NCBI GenBank assembly: GCA_002293145.1
Contig: DBCO01000007.1
Span: forward strand, 183,589-247,588
Direction of reading: 5' to 3'
DNA: 64,000 nt
From: Akkermansiaceae bacterium UBA956
GTDB taxonomy: Bacteria; Verrucomicrobiota; Verrucomicrobiia; Verrucomicrobiales; Akkermansiaceae
In this document: positions 53,804 through 62,587 of the stretch, in pieces
Layout of the letters: each line of letters begins with the position of its first letter
Position numbering within the stretch: position 1 is the first letter of the stretch
Translations under genes and position numbers: made by a program
The notes under the pieces: generated by a model
Database searches by the model: none
The model's input: the letters and a program-made list of their open reading frames with translations, nothing else
What the model was told of the DNA's origin: nothing

Positions 53804-54492
53804 GCCTGCGCTTTGGCTTCGAATTCCTTTTTCGATTCCTTGCGGCACTCGGCGACGAAATGATTGCAGGCTTCTCGGCACAGCAGAGGGATTGCATGCG
53901 GTTCGGCGAGGCCACTGCCGATGCCATTGAAACGAGACGCTTCACTTTCTTCGAGCGGGGTGTCAGCATCGATTTGCCAGAGGATTTTCTTCGCGCATTG
54001 GTGGGCTGGACCGCAGACTCGTTGCACCAACTTTTGCGCCCCTTCATTACTGATACTGCGGGCGAAGCGATACATTCCCGTCTGGCGATTCAGCTTGTCG
54101 CGCAAAGTTTGCACCTCTAAGATGCCACGTTGTTGCGCTAACCAAAGACTGAAATTCGATGGGTAAAAATTTTCGATTGCATCATGAAGAGCCGTGATGT
54201 CTGCAAGATGCATCACCCAGCGGCGCTTGAGGTTGATTTGCCCCTTGGTGAAGCGGTATTCGCCATCATCAGCATAGGTGGAAATGTCGCGTGCGTCGAA
54301 GGGGTTGCAGGTTTCAGAGAAGCCAGATGGATGACCTGAGGCATTCACCACATCCTCAATGTCATCTTCGTGGCACAGCAGGAAAGCGCAGGGCGGAGGA
54401 GATGCGATGCTCTCGGCACGCAGAATTTCGATCTGACCAATGCGGTGAAATCCTTGGTCGAGAAGTTGCTGGAGTTTTTCAATGCGTGTCAT
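53800..54492 (-). CDS. Fe-S partner of CbiX (DR2241-like, 4Fe-4S binding domain)
   Basis: 230 aa from the ATG at 54492, which overlaps the CbiX stop by 14 bp. It begins MTRIEKLQQLLDQGFHRIGQ. In the middle are LQQLxxQGF and KGQINLKRRWVM patterns. The C-terminus has the cysteines CGPAHQCAKKILWQI and LCREACNHFVAEC (CX5C and CX3CX7C), suited to binding an iron-sulfur cluster. In Deinococcus DR2241 the CbiX-like, stabilising and Fe-S domains lie in one chain; here they are split into two genes. The role would be in sirohydrochlorin metal insertion or related tetrapyrrole chemistry. nadD follows with a 4-bp overlap. Confidence 0.7.
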   Translation of the reverse strand: MTRIEKLQQLLDQGFHRIGQIEILRAESIASPPPCAFLLCHEDDIEDVVNASGHPSGFSETCNPFDARDISTYADDGEYRFTKGQINLKRRWVMHLADITALHDAIENFYPSNFSLWLAQQRGILEVQTLRDKLNRQTGMYRFARSISNEGAQKLVQRVCGPAHQCAKKILWQIDADTPLEESEASRFNGIGSGLAEPHAIPLLCREACNHFVAECRKESKKEFEAKAQA

Positions 54493-55315
54493 TGGCGTTA
54501 TTGGAATGGAGTTGATCAAAGTCGTGAATCTGGTCAAGAATCACATCGGCGATGAGGCGTTCGGTGCCGATGGCGGAGGAATAATAGAGCTTGCGACCAT
54601 GGAGTTCGTGAGGGTTGTGACGAAATACTTCGCGCTGGCTTGCTGCCGCGCCGACTTCTGATTCGAAGCCCAGCAGAACCGGGATGTCTTGATAGGAGTG
54701 CAATCCATCCGAGATGAAAAAGGGCACAACTACTACATTGAGAGTTTCAGCGAGCGTGTGCCAATCGGCGATAAAGGGTTGCTCCTCCATGTAGGTATCG
54801 AGCACTGCTGCGTAAGGAATCTCAGTTTGTTGGCGCAGGAGTTCACATTGATCCTTGATCGCCTTGGTGCTATTGGGATTAAGATTAGTGCCGTGGCCGA
54901 CGATGATCAACGTGGTCTGAGCTGGGTCCACATCGGGTGCCACTTCTTTTGCGCGGCGTAATAGCAATTGCGTCATCGATGGGTGAACGCCCACTGGAGC
55001 ACAATAGTGAAAAGTTTTTCCTCTAACAGTGGTCGTAGGGCCAGTGAGTTCCAGTTCTCGCGGAATCACATCTTGCGTGAAATAACCTTCACTGATAAAA
55101 TCAGGGACAACGTATATTTCCTCGCAATCAGTGAGATACCAGGCCTCGCGGAAAGAGGGTTCTTCTTTCCAGAAAATGCAGTTCACTTCGGCAAATAGCC
55201 CGCGCTTGCGGATTTCATCGGCGTGATCGAAGTATGGCGCTGAGGAATCAGGGTTCTCGGTAGAGCCATGTCCTGCGATGAACAGGGCGGCTTGAGGTTT
55301 TGCAGTGATTGGCAT
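54479..55315 (-). CDS. CbiX/sirohydrochlorin chelatase-like protein
   Basis: A 278-aa protein with two CbiX-like halves: AALFIAGHGSTENPDSSAP (~8-26) and TLIIVGHGTNLNPNSTKAI (~145-163). Each has the GHG motif whose His binds the metal, and FISEGYFTQDVI and FISDGLHSYQDI occupy equal places. CbiX inserts Co2+ or Fe2+ into sirohydrochlorin. No other siroheme or cobalamin genes are in the window. It overlaps the Fe-S partner gene by 14 bp and diverges from the lipoate-ligase-like gene. Confidence 0.82.
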   Translation of the reverse strand: MPITAKPQAALFIAGHGSTENPDSSAPYFDHADEIRKRGLFAEVNCIFWKEEPSFREAWYLTDCEEIYVVPDFISEGYFTQDVIPRELELTGPTTTVRGKTFHYCAPVGVHPSMTQLLLRRAKEVAPDVDPAQTTLIIVGHGTNLNPNSTKAIKDQCELLRQQTEIPYAAVLDTYMEEQPFIADWHTLAETLNVVVVPFFISDGLHSYQDIPVLLGFESEVGAAASQREVFRHNPHELHGRKLYYSSAIGTERLIADVILDQIHDFDQLHSNNANDTH

Positions 55316-55358
55316 GAGTGGATAATGGAGAGAGGAAATGCAATTTGTAAAATGATAA

Positions 55359-56048
55359 TTGCAGCATGAGGCAAAAAGGTGTCAAATTTTCCGCGTGTTG
55401 GAGGAGTTGCAGTTGTGGATTGATCCGTTGTTTCGTGAAGGACCCGAGGCGATGGCGGTGGATGAATGGCTGTGGATGCAAGCCCTAGTGCCGATTTTGC
55501 GGGTTTATCAATGGGCGGGGGATTGGATGAGCTTGGGCTATTTCGGATCAGCGCGACGCATTCCCGAGGAACGTGCATTCGTAAGACGTCCTACCGGCGG
55601 TGGAGTGGTGGATCACCGTCATGACTGGACCTACACTTTGATTATACCTCGCGGGATCAACCTTGCAGAAATGCCGGGAAATCAAAGCTATCGTTTCATT
55701 CATCAAGCGTTGGCCGTAGCTCTAGCCAAAGAAAATGCCGAGGTGATGCTAACCGCTGTCGATGCGGATTCGTCTGATGATTTTTGTTTTCAACGTCCCG
55801 TCGTTCATGATCTCGTGAATAGTTGCGGCATCAAAATTGCAGGTGCAGGCCAGCGTCGAGGGCTGCATGGATTGTTACACCAAGGGTCAGTTGCACTACC
55901 AACGATGAATCCTTCGCGCGCTCATGCCTTTTCTGGCGAGTTGTCGCGCCATGTGAGAGTGATCCAGATCGAGCCCGATACCCACGGCATCGAAAGTATT
56001 TGTCGAGAGAAATACCGCAATAAAGCGTGGAATCGCAAAAAAGCATGA
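55359..56048 (+). CDS. Lipoate-protein ligase A-type protein
   Basis: Up to 229 aa. The TTG at 55359 is the most upstream start; GTG 55395 (VLEELQLWIDPLF) is an alternative, and neither has a Shine-Dalgarno. It has the BPL/LplA fold signatures: RRPTGGGVVDHRHDWTYTL (~76-94) and the catalytic lysine region GIKIAGAGQRR (~160), then LHQGSVAL. It should attach lipoate or octanoate to E2 or GcvH domains. The exact substrate is uncertain because LplA, LipM and LipL look alike by eye. Confidence 0.8.
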   Translation: MQHEAKRCQIFRVLEELQLWIDPLFREGPEAMAVDEWLWMQALVPILRVYQWAGDWMSLGYFGSARRIPEERAFVRRPTGGGVVDHRHDWTYTLIIPRGINLAEMPGNQSYRFIHQALAVALAKENAEVMLTAVDADSSDDFCFQRPVVHDLVNSCGIKIAGAGQRRGLHGLLHQGSVALPTMNPSRAHAFSGELSRHVRVIQIEPDTHGIESICREKYRNKAWNRKKA

Positions 56049-56554
56049 TGTTTTTGTCGCTCTGAGGTGCTTTACAAGGTGTGCAACGCATGTAAAATAA
56101 TCCCATCGCCCCATTTACACCATAGCAATGAACATGACCGTACGTTCTTTTGAGGCTCAAGCGCTATGACGACCCGCGTGAAGGGTGAAATGACGACATT
56201 GTTGCATCATTCCACCAACGCCGTAGTGAGCTTTATCGCTCTCTTCGGCGCAAATCGTCAGATTTTGCTTCGTTGTTTTGCTGATAGTTTCGAAAATTGC
56301 CCGATGCTAAATGGTCTTACGACATTCGCGGCGCTTATTCTTGCTCAATAGCGTGGTTGCTCGTTACCCCATCAACCGATGAATACGGTTCGCGGAAATT
56401 CTGCATCTCCCGTGAACTACCCTGCGCTCAAACTGTCGACGCCTAATCCCCACAAGGCCTTGAAGCAAGTATCTAAGAAGCACGTGCAGACTCTGCCGCG
56501 AGCCTTGCCATCTGAGCCATTTTCATTTTCATGACGTTGTCATGGAATGTGTGC
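56049..56554. other. Intergenic stretch, no gene recognised
   Basis: Between the lipoate-ligase-like gene and the lipoprotein promoter. TTTACA/TGTAAA at 56071-56096 is a 6-bp inverted repeat with a long loop. A 61-codon open frame at 56166 has no coherent character and is not called. Confidence 0.45.
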
Positions 56555-56582
56555 TTGACGGACATCGGGCATTTTCTATATT
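56555..56582 (+). promoter_or_regulatory. Promoter of the lipoprotein gene at 56633
   Basis: TTGACG at 56555-56560, a 16-bp spacer and TATATT at 56577-56582. Both boxes match sigma70 in at least five of six bases. About 50 bp to the ATG. Confidence 0.65.
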
Positions 56583-56632
56583 CTTTCCGCACCCGCAAAT
56601 TGTTGCCCTCCGAATATTCTCACATAAAAATC

Positions 56633-57115
56633 ATGAACGGTAAACTTATCTACACATTGATCACGGTAATTTGTGCCTCCATTTTTTCCTCCTGCGTTCC
56701 TTACGATGAAAATGGTAGACCCATTCAGAATCGCCGCGCGCAAAGCAAAAAACAACAAACAGTTACCGACAAAAAGCAGCAAGAAATTGAAGCGAAGCGT
56801 GAAGAACTTCGCATGAAGGAAGAGGCTCGCAAGAAGGATCAGGGCTATCTTGATGATCTTGATGATGCGGATGAGACACTTACAAACAACAATCCTAAGC
56901 CTCGCCTCGACGAGGATGCAGATCTCCCTAAACCACTAAATCTGCCTGTGCCACCAAGGAATCACCCAGTAGCTGCTGCTGTTCCCGGTAAGCCAGGCTT
57001 TGTATTCAGCCCATTCAATAATAAAGTCGTCGACGTGCGCAACATTCCCAGTGGAACTCTTGTCGCCGATCCTCAGTATCCCGCATCCGAGAAAAAACAC
57101 TTTCGCGTGCCGTAA
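56633..57115 (+). CDS. Small lipoprotein with coiled coil, unknown
   Basis: 160 aa from the ATG at 56633 (MNGKLIYTLITVICASIFSSC). A lipobox FSSC makes it a lipoprotein. Then a charged coiled coil (~25-70: KKQQEIEAKREELRMKEEARK), an acidic and proline linker, and an end GFVFSPFNNKVVDVRNIPSG followed by DPQYP. The end looks like a conserved surface motif in this phylum, but I cannot name a family. Monocistronic, with a promoter in front and a hairpin behind. Confidence 0.78.
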   Translation: MNGKLIYTLITVICASIFSSCVPYDENGRPIQNRRAQSKKQQTVTDKKQQEIEAKREELRMKEEARKKDQGYLDDLDDADETLTNNNPKPRLDEDADLPKPLNLPVPPRNHPVAAAVPGKPGFVFSPFNNKVVDVRNIPSGTLVADPQYPASEKKHFRVP

Positions 57116-57151
57116 TCGATCGAACTCCTGATACTTAAACGACTCATACCA

Positions 57152-57185
57152 CTCGCCGGGCCATGCGCCCGGCGAATTCATTTTT
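57152..57185 (+). terminator. Terminator-like hairpin before tyrA
   Basis: CGCCGGGC / GCCCGGCG, 8 bp, with a CATGC loop. The T run follows after six bases. It lies just upstream of the tyrA start and may be a terminator or a translational control hairpin. Confidence 0.5.
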
Positions 57186-57186
57186 C

Positions 57187-58086
57187 ATGTCCGCTCTCAA
57201 ACATATTACGATTCTGGGTGGTGGCCTCCTCGGTGGGTCCATCGCACTCGCGCAGTCAAACAAGCATACTTTTCGAGTATGGTCGCGCCGAGATGCAGCG
57301 ACCCACGAGGCCTTGAATTTGGGGCTCGATGCCACCTCCGATCTCGCTGCTGCTGTCGCCTGCGCTAATCTTTTGATTTTATCGGTGCCCGTCGGCGCAA
57401 TGGCTCCTCTGTTGGCGAACGCCATAGCTGCTGGACTTCCTGAAAACTGCCTGATCACCGATGTTGGTAGCGTCAAACACTTGCCGCATCAGACTCTGCG
57501 CCCGATCGTGTCTGCTGCTGGTTATGATTTCATTGGCAGTCATCCAATGGCAGGCGGTGAAAAAGGCGGCATCGCCCAGGCTCGCGCGGATCTTTTTTTG
57601 AATGCCGCTTGCCTGCTGACGAATGATGAAAATGTCGCTGCGGAAAAATGCCAAGCGTTGGAGGAATTTTGGCAATCTCTCGGATGCCGGACCTCGTGGT
57701 GCAGTTCTGCTGACCACGATGCCTTAGTCGCACGCATTAGCCATTTTCCGCACCTTCTCGCCTGCGTTGGAGCTACAGTTGCGTTGAAAGATCCGAAACT
57801 CTCAGTTTTCGGCGGTGGTGGCCTGCGTGATACCACGCGCGTCGCATCTGGAAATCCAGCTATGTGGGCGGAGATATTGCTAGAGAATCGTGAATGCTTG
57901 TTAGAGAATTTGCATGAATCTCTTGATGAGATGAAGACCGTGATGCAGTTGCTCGAATCTGGCGATTTTCCCGCTATGCAATGCTGGCTAAGTCGAGCAA
58001 AATCTCGGCGCGATGTGCTCAGTCCAGAGAAACGGGCTTATCAACAACTGCAGCCACTGAATTCCACTGATAGAACTGATCATTGA
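57187..58086 (+). CDS. tyrA: Prephenate dehydrogenase (TyrA)
   Basis: 299 aa from the ATG at 57187 (MSALKHITILGGGLLGGSIA). An upstream ATG at 57163 lies within the hairpin and is less likely. The NAD motif GGGLLGGS is at ~10-17. Then ITDVGSVK (~95-102) and GSHPMAGGEKGG (~123-134), the signature of prephenate/arogenate dehydrogenases, with the active-site His. It converts prephenate to 4-hydroxyphenylpyruvate for tyrosine. No ACT or chorismate mutase domain is fused, so this is the monofunctional form. Confidence 0.92.
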   Translation: MSALKHITILGGGLLGGSIALAQSNKHTFRVWSRRDAATHEALNLGLDATSDLAAAVACANLLILSVPVGAMAPLLANAIAAGLPENCLITDVGSVKHLPHQTLRPIVSAAGYDFIGSHPMAGGEKGGIAQARADLFLNAACLLTNDENVAAEKCQALEEFWQSLGCRTSWCSSADHDALVARISHFPHLLACVGATVALKDPKLSVFGGGGLRDTTRVASGNPAMWAEILLENRECLLENLHESLDEMKTVMQLLESGDFPAMQCWLSRAKSRRDVLSPEKRAYQQLQPLNSTDRTDH

Positions 58087-58336
58087 TAAAGAAATGACTC
58101 GCGCAGAGACGCAGAGATTCCGTGATCGACCAATAACAAATCAACTAGTAACTCCTACCTTCTTCTCAATTCTGAAATTTTGAAAATTCTGAAATTCTGT
58201 TTCAATTTGCCTCCATCATGACTAATTTCCTCATGCTCTGATATCTAGGCCAACTTAAAATTTTTGCAAGCCTGCCGCTTGACAACTAGTTTCAGTTACA
58301 CCCCTTGATTGATGCACCACAACGCACGGGAAAAAA
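58087..58336. other. Intergenic stretch between tyrA and the DUF58 gene
   Basis: It holds a repeat-like piece GCGCAGAGACGCAGAG at 58101-58116 and a run AATTCTGAAATTTTGAAAAT (58169 on) with ATTCTGAAATT twice. No gene seen. Confidence 0.5.
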
Positions 58337-59215
58337 TTAGTGATTTTCGAGAGCTTTTTGCATGATGGCCTCAGCATGCAAGGCTTTGAGAATTTCGAAC
58401 TCGGCGGGGACGCGTGCCATGCTCACTTGATGGCGTTGCGCTGCTTGTTTCCATAGCGAAAAATGCTTCATGTAGGACGCTTTGTAGCGTTTGAGGGTAG
58501 CTGCCTCGATGCGATGTGGGTGGCGTGTTTGGTTCTCGGCATCAATGAACTCATAGTTGCCGTCCCATGCAGGATCGACTTCGGATTGCAAGTAGGGCGC
58601 GAGAACAATGCCGCTTCCTTGGCGTTGATGCAAGGCGCGGAGAATCGGCTCAGGCGCCCCTGAAAAAAGCAGATCGGAAACCAAGAGGCGAATGGCGTTG
58701 GCTCGGACTTTGACAAGTTCCAACTGGGGTGCTTGTGCGGGATCGGAAGGAGAGAGCTGCGCCACTTGTTGCCACCAATGATGAGTCGCCACCGCTTCAT
58801 AGCGGATCTGGCGGTGGGCATCTCCTTGTATGAGATGAATTTGTAGCGAGGCGCCAGAGCGTTGTGCAGATTCAGCACATAGATAAAACAAATCGCATGA
58901 GCGTATTGCTTTGAGCGGATCAAAAAACATCGAGGTTGAAACATCGAAAATCAGATCAATCACTGGACGCACTTCTTCTCGATATAGCTTCATCGAGTAA
59001 GAGCCCGTGCGTGCATAGGCTTGCCAATTGATGTGCCGAGGGTCATCGCCAGGCACGTAAATGCGATGGTCTTGGAAGTCGAGCGAAGATCCCGTTCCCG
59101 CTCCTGCAAATTCTCCAGACTGTCCTTTCCACACGCTTGAGCGCAAGGGGATTCTTACGCGCGAGGACGTAGCGATTGCGCGTTGGTGACAAATCTGGAG
59201 TTCCTCAGTGGTCAC
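58337..59215 (-). CDS. DUF58 domain protein (VWA-like)
   Basis: 292 aa from a GTG at 59215. It has the DUF58 core: GEFAGAGTGSSLDFQDHRIY and VPGDDPRHINWQAYARTG (~52-70), then a VWA-like metal-site motif FDVSTSM (~90) and VRLLVSDLLFSGAPE-like (IRLLVSDLLFSG). DUF58 proteins usually work with a MoxR-type AAA ATPase, possibly as a chaperone system, but no MoxR gene is in the window. Likely cytoplasmic or peripheral. Confidence 0.85.
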   Translation of the reverse strand: MTTEELQICHQRAIATSSRVRIPLRSSVWKGQSGEFAGAGTGSSLDFQDHRIYVPGDDPRHINWQAYARTGSYSMKLYREEVRPVIDLIFDVSTSMFFDPLKAIRSCDLFYLCAESAQRSGASLQIHLIQGDAHRQIRYEAVATHHWWQQVAQLSPSDPAQAPQLELVKVRANAIRLLVSDLLFSGAPEPILRALHQRQGSGIVLAPYLQSEVDPAWDGNYEFIDAENQTRHPHRIEAATLKRYKASYMKHFSLWKQAAQRHQVSMARVPAEFEILKALHAEAIMQKALENH

Positions 59216-59233
59216 GGTGGGAATCAGTTTTTG

Positions 59234-59488
59234 TTACACTGGATCAGCAGGCAGTGTTTTGTGACTGCCATCACAGAAAGGTGGATTTTTGGTGTGTTTG
59301 CACTGGCAAAAGTAGAATGTTTTTTTCTCAGTCACTTCGAATTTCAATGCTTGGAGTCCCGTGCCTTTGTGCGAGCCATCGCAGAAGGGTTGATTGGAAC
59401 TGCGACCACATGAGCACCACCAATGAGTGCCTGGTTCTACTTCGAGTGCTAGTGATTTTCTCGCGACAATAATCGGTTGTTCAGCCAT
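59234..59488 (-). CDS. Double CDGSH iron-sulfur protein
   Basis: An 84-aa protein with two CDGSH motifs: CSCGRSSNQPFCDGSH (~25-40) and CQCKHTKNPPFCDGSH (~61-76). Each gives the C-x-C...C...H set that binds a 2Fe-2S cluster. The family (mitoNEET-like) is thought to hold or transfer labile clusters; the partner is unknown. It lies 18 bp upstream of the DUF58 gene on the same strand, so the two could be co-transcribed. Confidence 0.93.
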   Translation of the reverse strand: MAEQPIIVARKSLALEVEPGTHWWCSCGRSSNQPFCDGSHKGTGLQALKFEVTEKKTFYFCQCKHTKNPPFCDGSHKTLPADPV

Positions 59489-59599
59489 GGGATAAGCCTA
59501 GCATGCCGCTAAGGATTGTCACGCGTAAACGTGGAGTAACACAAAATGCGGGGACGGATGAAATGACGATCCATTAAGCATTCAAGTGTAACTGAGGTT

Positions 59600-60616
59600 T
59601 CAGTCGTTTTCCGGTCGTGGATCGCGTGAGAGAAGATCGCGAAGAGCTAGGGCAGCGGGGCGATTTTGATAGAGGATGCTATAGACGGCGTCGATGATCG
59701 GACTGTTCACGGCGGCTTGTCGCGCCGCTTCATAGATCGACAAGGTGTTAGGCACGCCTTCGGCGATCATGCCGATGCTGGCAACGGCCTCATCGAGTGC
59801 TTTTCCTTGTCCGAGTGCTAAGCCGACGCGGTGATTCCGCGAGTGGTGGGAAAAGCAGGTGGCAATGAGATCGCCGATTCCTGAGAGGCCGGTGAATGTT
59901 TCGCGTTGGCCACCGAGAGCAATGCCGAGGCGCGTCATTTCGCTCAGAGCGCGGGTGACAAGCGCCGCAATGGCATTATCGCCCAGCCCTAGTCCGGATG
60001 CAATGCCCGCAGCGATGGCGTAGATGTTTTTGATCGCACCACCGAGCTCGATGCCTGGCATGTCAGTGCTGGTGTAAGTGCGGAAATGCGGCAAAGTGAA
60101 GAGCTTTTGCAGGGCGGTCGCTAATTCATGATTATGCGAGCCTATCACAGCGCAGGTGGCCATGGTATTGGCGATTTCTTCCGCATGATTGGGACCGGAA
60201 ATGACCGCTAGCGGATTGCGAGGAAATACTTCGCGCAGAATTTGGCTCATGCGATCCCCCGTATTGCGTTCCATGCCCTTGGCGCTGGAAACGAGAGCTG
60301 CGGACGTGCCGATGGCAGCGAGTGCCTCAGCGGTGCTACGTGTGGCGGAGGTGGGTACGGAAAAAATAATCAGCTCATGATCAGCGGCATCGGCTAGCTC
60401 TAGCGAGGCACGGACATGATCGGCGAGTTGTGCTTCACTCACGTAGCGCGGATTGCGATGGTGGGTGTTAATTTTCTCGGCTACGTGGGCATCACGACCG
60501 ATAAGTGTGATTTTTGCCATCTTCGGTCCTAACAAAAATGCAAGAGCCGTGCCAAACGATCCGCTGCCGATGATGGCTACTGAGGAAAAAGAAAATGGTT
60601 TTGAGTCAGCGGACAT
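59600..60616 (-). CDS. gpsA: Glycerol-3-phosphate dehydrogenase [NAD(P)+]
   Basis: A 338-aa protein: NAD motif IIGSGSFGTALAFLL (~14-28), SSAKGMERNTG and the catalytic Lys region GGAIKNIYAIAAGIASGLGL (~190-210). It reduces dihydroxyacetone phosphate to sn-glycerol-3-phosphate, the substrate of PlsY. It follows plsY by 18 bp, so the two steps are co-regulated. Confidence 0.96.
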   Translation of the reverse strand: MSADSKPFSFSSVAIIGSGSFGTALAFLLGPKMAKITLIGRDAHVAEKINTHHRNPRYVSEAQLADHVRASLELADAADHELIIFSVPTSATRSTAEALAAIGTSAALVSSAKGMERNTGDRMSQILREVFPRNPLAVISGPNHAEEIANTMATCAVIGSHNHELATALQKLFTLPHFRTYTSTDMPGIELGGAIKNIYAIAAGIASGLGLGDNAIAALVTRALSEMTRLGIALGGQRETFTGLSGIGDLIATCFSHHSRNHRVGLALGQGKALDEAVASIGMIAEGVPNTLSIYEAARQAAVNSPIIDAVYSILYQNRPAALALRDLLSRDPRPEND

Positions 60617-60634
60617 AGCTTTGTGGAAGAGGAA

Positions 60635-61324
60635 TCAAGATTTTTTCGGAAACCGGTTTTCGGTGCCTGCGCGTAAACGATGGATGTTGCTGCGGTGTTT
60701 GTAGATGGCAAGAACGCCGATGAGGACTGAAAAGGCAAAAAGCGGTTTGTTCCATGTGCCATCGGCAATTTTCCCATGATGGTATGAGCCCCAAAGCGTA
60801 AGGAATGGCAGAGCGCCTGCTGCTACAATACTTGCGAGAGAAACGTAGCGGCTGATGCCAAAAACGATCGCCCAAAGGACCACGAGAATCACGACGGCCG
60901 CTGGCATCAGTGCAATGAGAACACCAGCAGAAGTTGCAATGCCTTTACCACCTTTGAAGCGAACCCAAGGAGAATAATTGTGACCGAGAATGGCGCACAG
61001 TCCCGTAAGAACCTGGAAAATTTGAGCCGTAAGCATCGGATGAATTTCTGCGTGACTTGCCAAAGCTGGTTGAATCATCGGGTTTCTCATTCCGGTAAAT
61101 TGAATCAGGGAAAGGCCGATGATCGTAGGAATGACTCCTTTGAGCACATCTAATAGAAAACAAGGGATGCCAAATGATTTTCCGAGGACACGCCACACAT
61201 TGGTCGCTCCGATATTACCGGAGCCGTGTTCACGGATGTCGATGCCTTTGATCTTTCCAAAGATGAGACCGAAAGGGATGGAGCCACAGAGAAAGGCGAT
61301 GAGTGGGCAGAGCCAGAGATTCAT
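60635..61324 (-). CDS. plsY: Acyl-phosphate:glycerol-3-phosphate acyltransferase
   Basis: A 229-aa membrane protein with about five helices. The loops carry the PlsY motifs GSIPFGLIFGK, GSGNIGATNVWRVLGK (~36-51) and VRFKGGKGIATSAGVL (~120-135). It puts the first acyl chain on glycerol-3-phosphate in phospholipid synthesis. It is first in a two-gene unit with gpsA. Confidence 0.95.
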   Translation of the reverse strand: MNLWLCPLIAFLCGSIPFGLIFGKIKGIDIREHGSGNIGATNVWRVLGKSFGIPCFLLDVLKGVIPTIIGLSLIQFTGMRNPMIQPALASHAEIHPMLTAQIFQVLTGLCAILGHNYSPWVRFKGGKGIATSAGVLIALMPAAVVILVVLWAIVFGISRYVSLASIVAAGALPFLTLWGSYHHGKIADGTWNKPLFAFSVLIGVLAIYKHRSNIHRLRAGTENRFPKKS

Positions 61325-61372
61325 GTTCGGTTAGGGAGTGTCGTGCGCATGGGCACAGGTGATCAGGATGAA

Positions 61373-61792
61373 TTAGGATTGTTGAGAAAAGAGCAATGCT
61401 CGTTGTTTCATTTGTGTTGCCATGAGTGAAAGGGCATTTGCACGGGTGGGAGCGAGGTGCTCCTTGAGGCCGGTTTTCTCGATAAAGGACATGTCAGCTT
61501 GCAATATGTCATCCGGGCTCTGTTGATCGAGGACGGAGACAAAAAGCGCAATCATGCCTTTGGTGATGAGTGAATCAGAATCTGCAAAATAATGAATCTT
61601 TCCATCAGCAAAAGTAGCGTCGAGCCAGACTTGAGATTGGCAGCCTTTGATCAGGTGATCGGCATCCCGCGCGGTGTCAGGCAGGGAGGCGAGTTTTTTT
61701 CCGAGCCCGATCACATATTCATAGCGGTCTTGCCAGTTATCGAAAAAGGATAGATCCTCGAGCAAAAGTTGTTGTTTGTCGGCAATTGTCAT
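61373..61792 (-). CDS. sufE: Cysteine desulfuration protein SufE
   Basis: 139 aa from the ATG at 61792 (MTIADKQQLLLEDLSFFDNW). SufE signatures: DRYEYVIGLGKKL and IKGCQSQVWLDA (~52-63), whose Cys accepts sulfane sulfur from SufS. It feeds Fe-S cluster assembly. The SufS and SufBCD genes are not in the window. The frame extends upstream to 61831 but the later ATG fits. Confidence 0.93.
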   Translation of the reverse strand: MTIADKQQLLLEDLSFFDNWQDRYEYVIGLGKKLASLPDTARDADHLIKGCQSQVWLDATFADGKIHYFADSDSLITKGMIALFVSVLDQQSPDDILQADMSFIEKTGLKEHLAPTRANALSLMATQMKQRALLFSQQS

Positions 61793-61870
61793 TAGCAGGA
61801 ATACACTAGCGGATGAAGAACGGGGTAGCAATGGCGAATTTTGGGAATTCGACTATCGGAAAATGCATGA

Positions 61871-62515
61871 TCAGGGGCTAAGGCGCTCCACGTTCCACTC
61901 GGTAGCCGCAGGGGATTCGCGTGAAAAAAGAAAACGATCATGAATGCGCGCTGGTCCGCCTTGCCAGAATTCGATGGTTTCGGGCACGATGCGAAATCCG
62001 CCCCAGAAAGAAGGTAAGGGGATTTCACCATGCTTGAATTTCTCTCCGATTTCGTGGAGTTTCTGAAGCAACAACTTGCGTGAACTGATGACCGAACTTT
62101 GTTGGGAAACCCAGGCACCGAGTTGTGAATCGCGCGGCCTGGAGGTGAAGTAGCGTAATGATTCAGCGGCGGAAATTTTCGCGGCACGGCCTTGCACGAT
62201 GACTTGGCGCTCCAGAGTGACCCACGGAAAGAGCAGGCTCACGTTTGGGTTTTGGGCGATTTGCTGGGCTTTGCGACTCTCATAGTTTGTGAAAAATACA
62301 AAGCCTTGGCCATCGAAATACTTGAGTAAAACCGTGCGTAACAGTGGACGACCTTGCGCATCCACTGTTGCGAGCGACATCGCATTGGGTTCGTGAACAT
62401 CTAGTTCGATGGCTTGCTGAAACCATTGGGTGAATTGCTTAATCGGGCAGGCATCAAGGTCAGAGCGGTGCAATCCTTTGGCAGAGTATTCTTTACGAAA
62501 ATCAGAGAGGTCCAT
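61871..62515 (-). CDS. pdxH: Pyridoxamine 5'-phosphate oxidase
   Basis: A 214-aa flavoprotein. FMN and PLP-binding motifs: RTVLLKYFDGQGFVFFTNY (~61-79), SRKAQQIAQNPNVSLLFPW and the C-terminal IEFWQGGPARIHDRFLFSR with WNVERLSP. It oxidises pyridoxamine- or pyridoxine-5'-phosphate to PLP, the cofactor of the dapL product encoded just upstream. Typical length. Confidence 0.96.
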   Translation of the reverse strand: MDLSDFRKEYSAKGLHRSDLDACPIKQFTQWFQQAIELDVHEPNAMSLATVDAQGRPLLRTVLLKYFDGQGFVFFTNYESRKAQQIAQNPNVSLLFPWVTLERQVIVQGRAAKISAAESLRYFTSRPRDSQLGAWVSQQSSVISSRKLLLQKLHEIGEKFKHGEIPLPSFWGGFRIVPETIEFWQGGPARIHDRFLFSRESPAATEWNVERLSP

Positions 62516-62587
62516 GTTCGAGAAAAACTTAGCATGGGATCGGGGCTTGTCGAAGCGAATTTAATCCGCGCCAATCAGCTCAGATTC

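Noticed and set aside
56166..56351. 61-codon open frame downstream of the lipoate-ligase-like gene
   Set aside because: No family resemblance, no promoter, and a composition not like neighbouring proteins.
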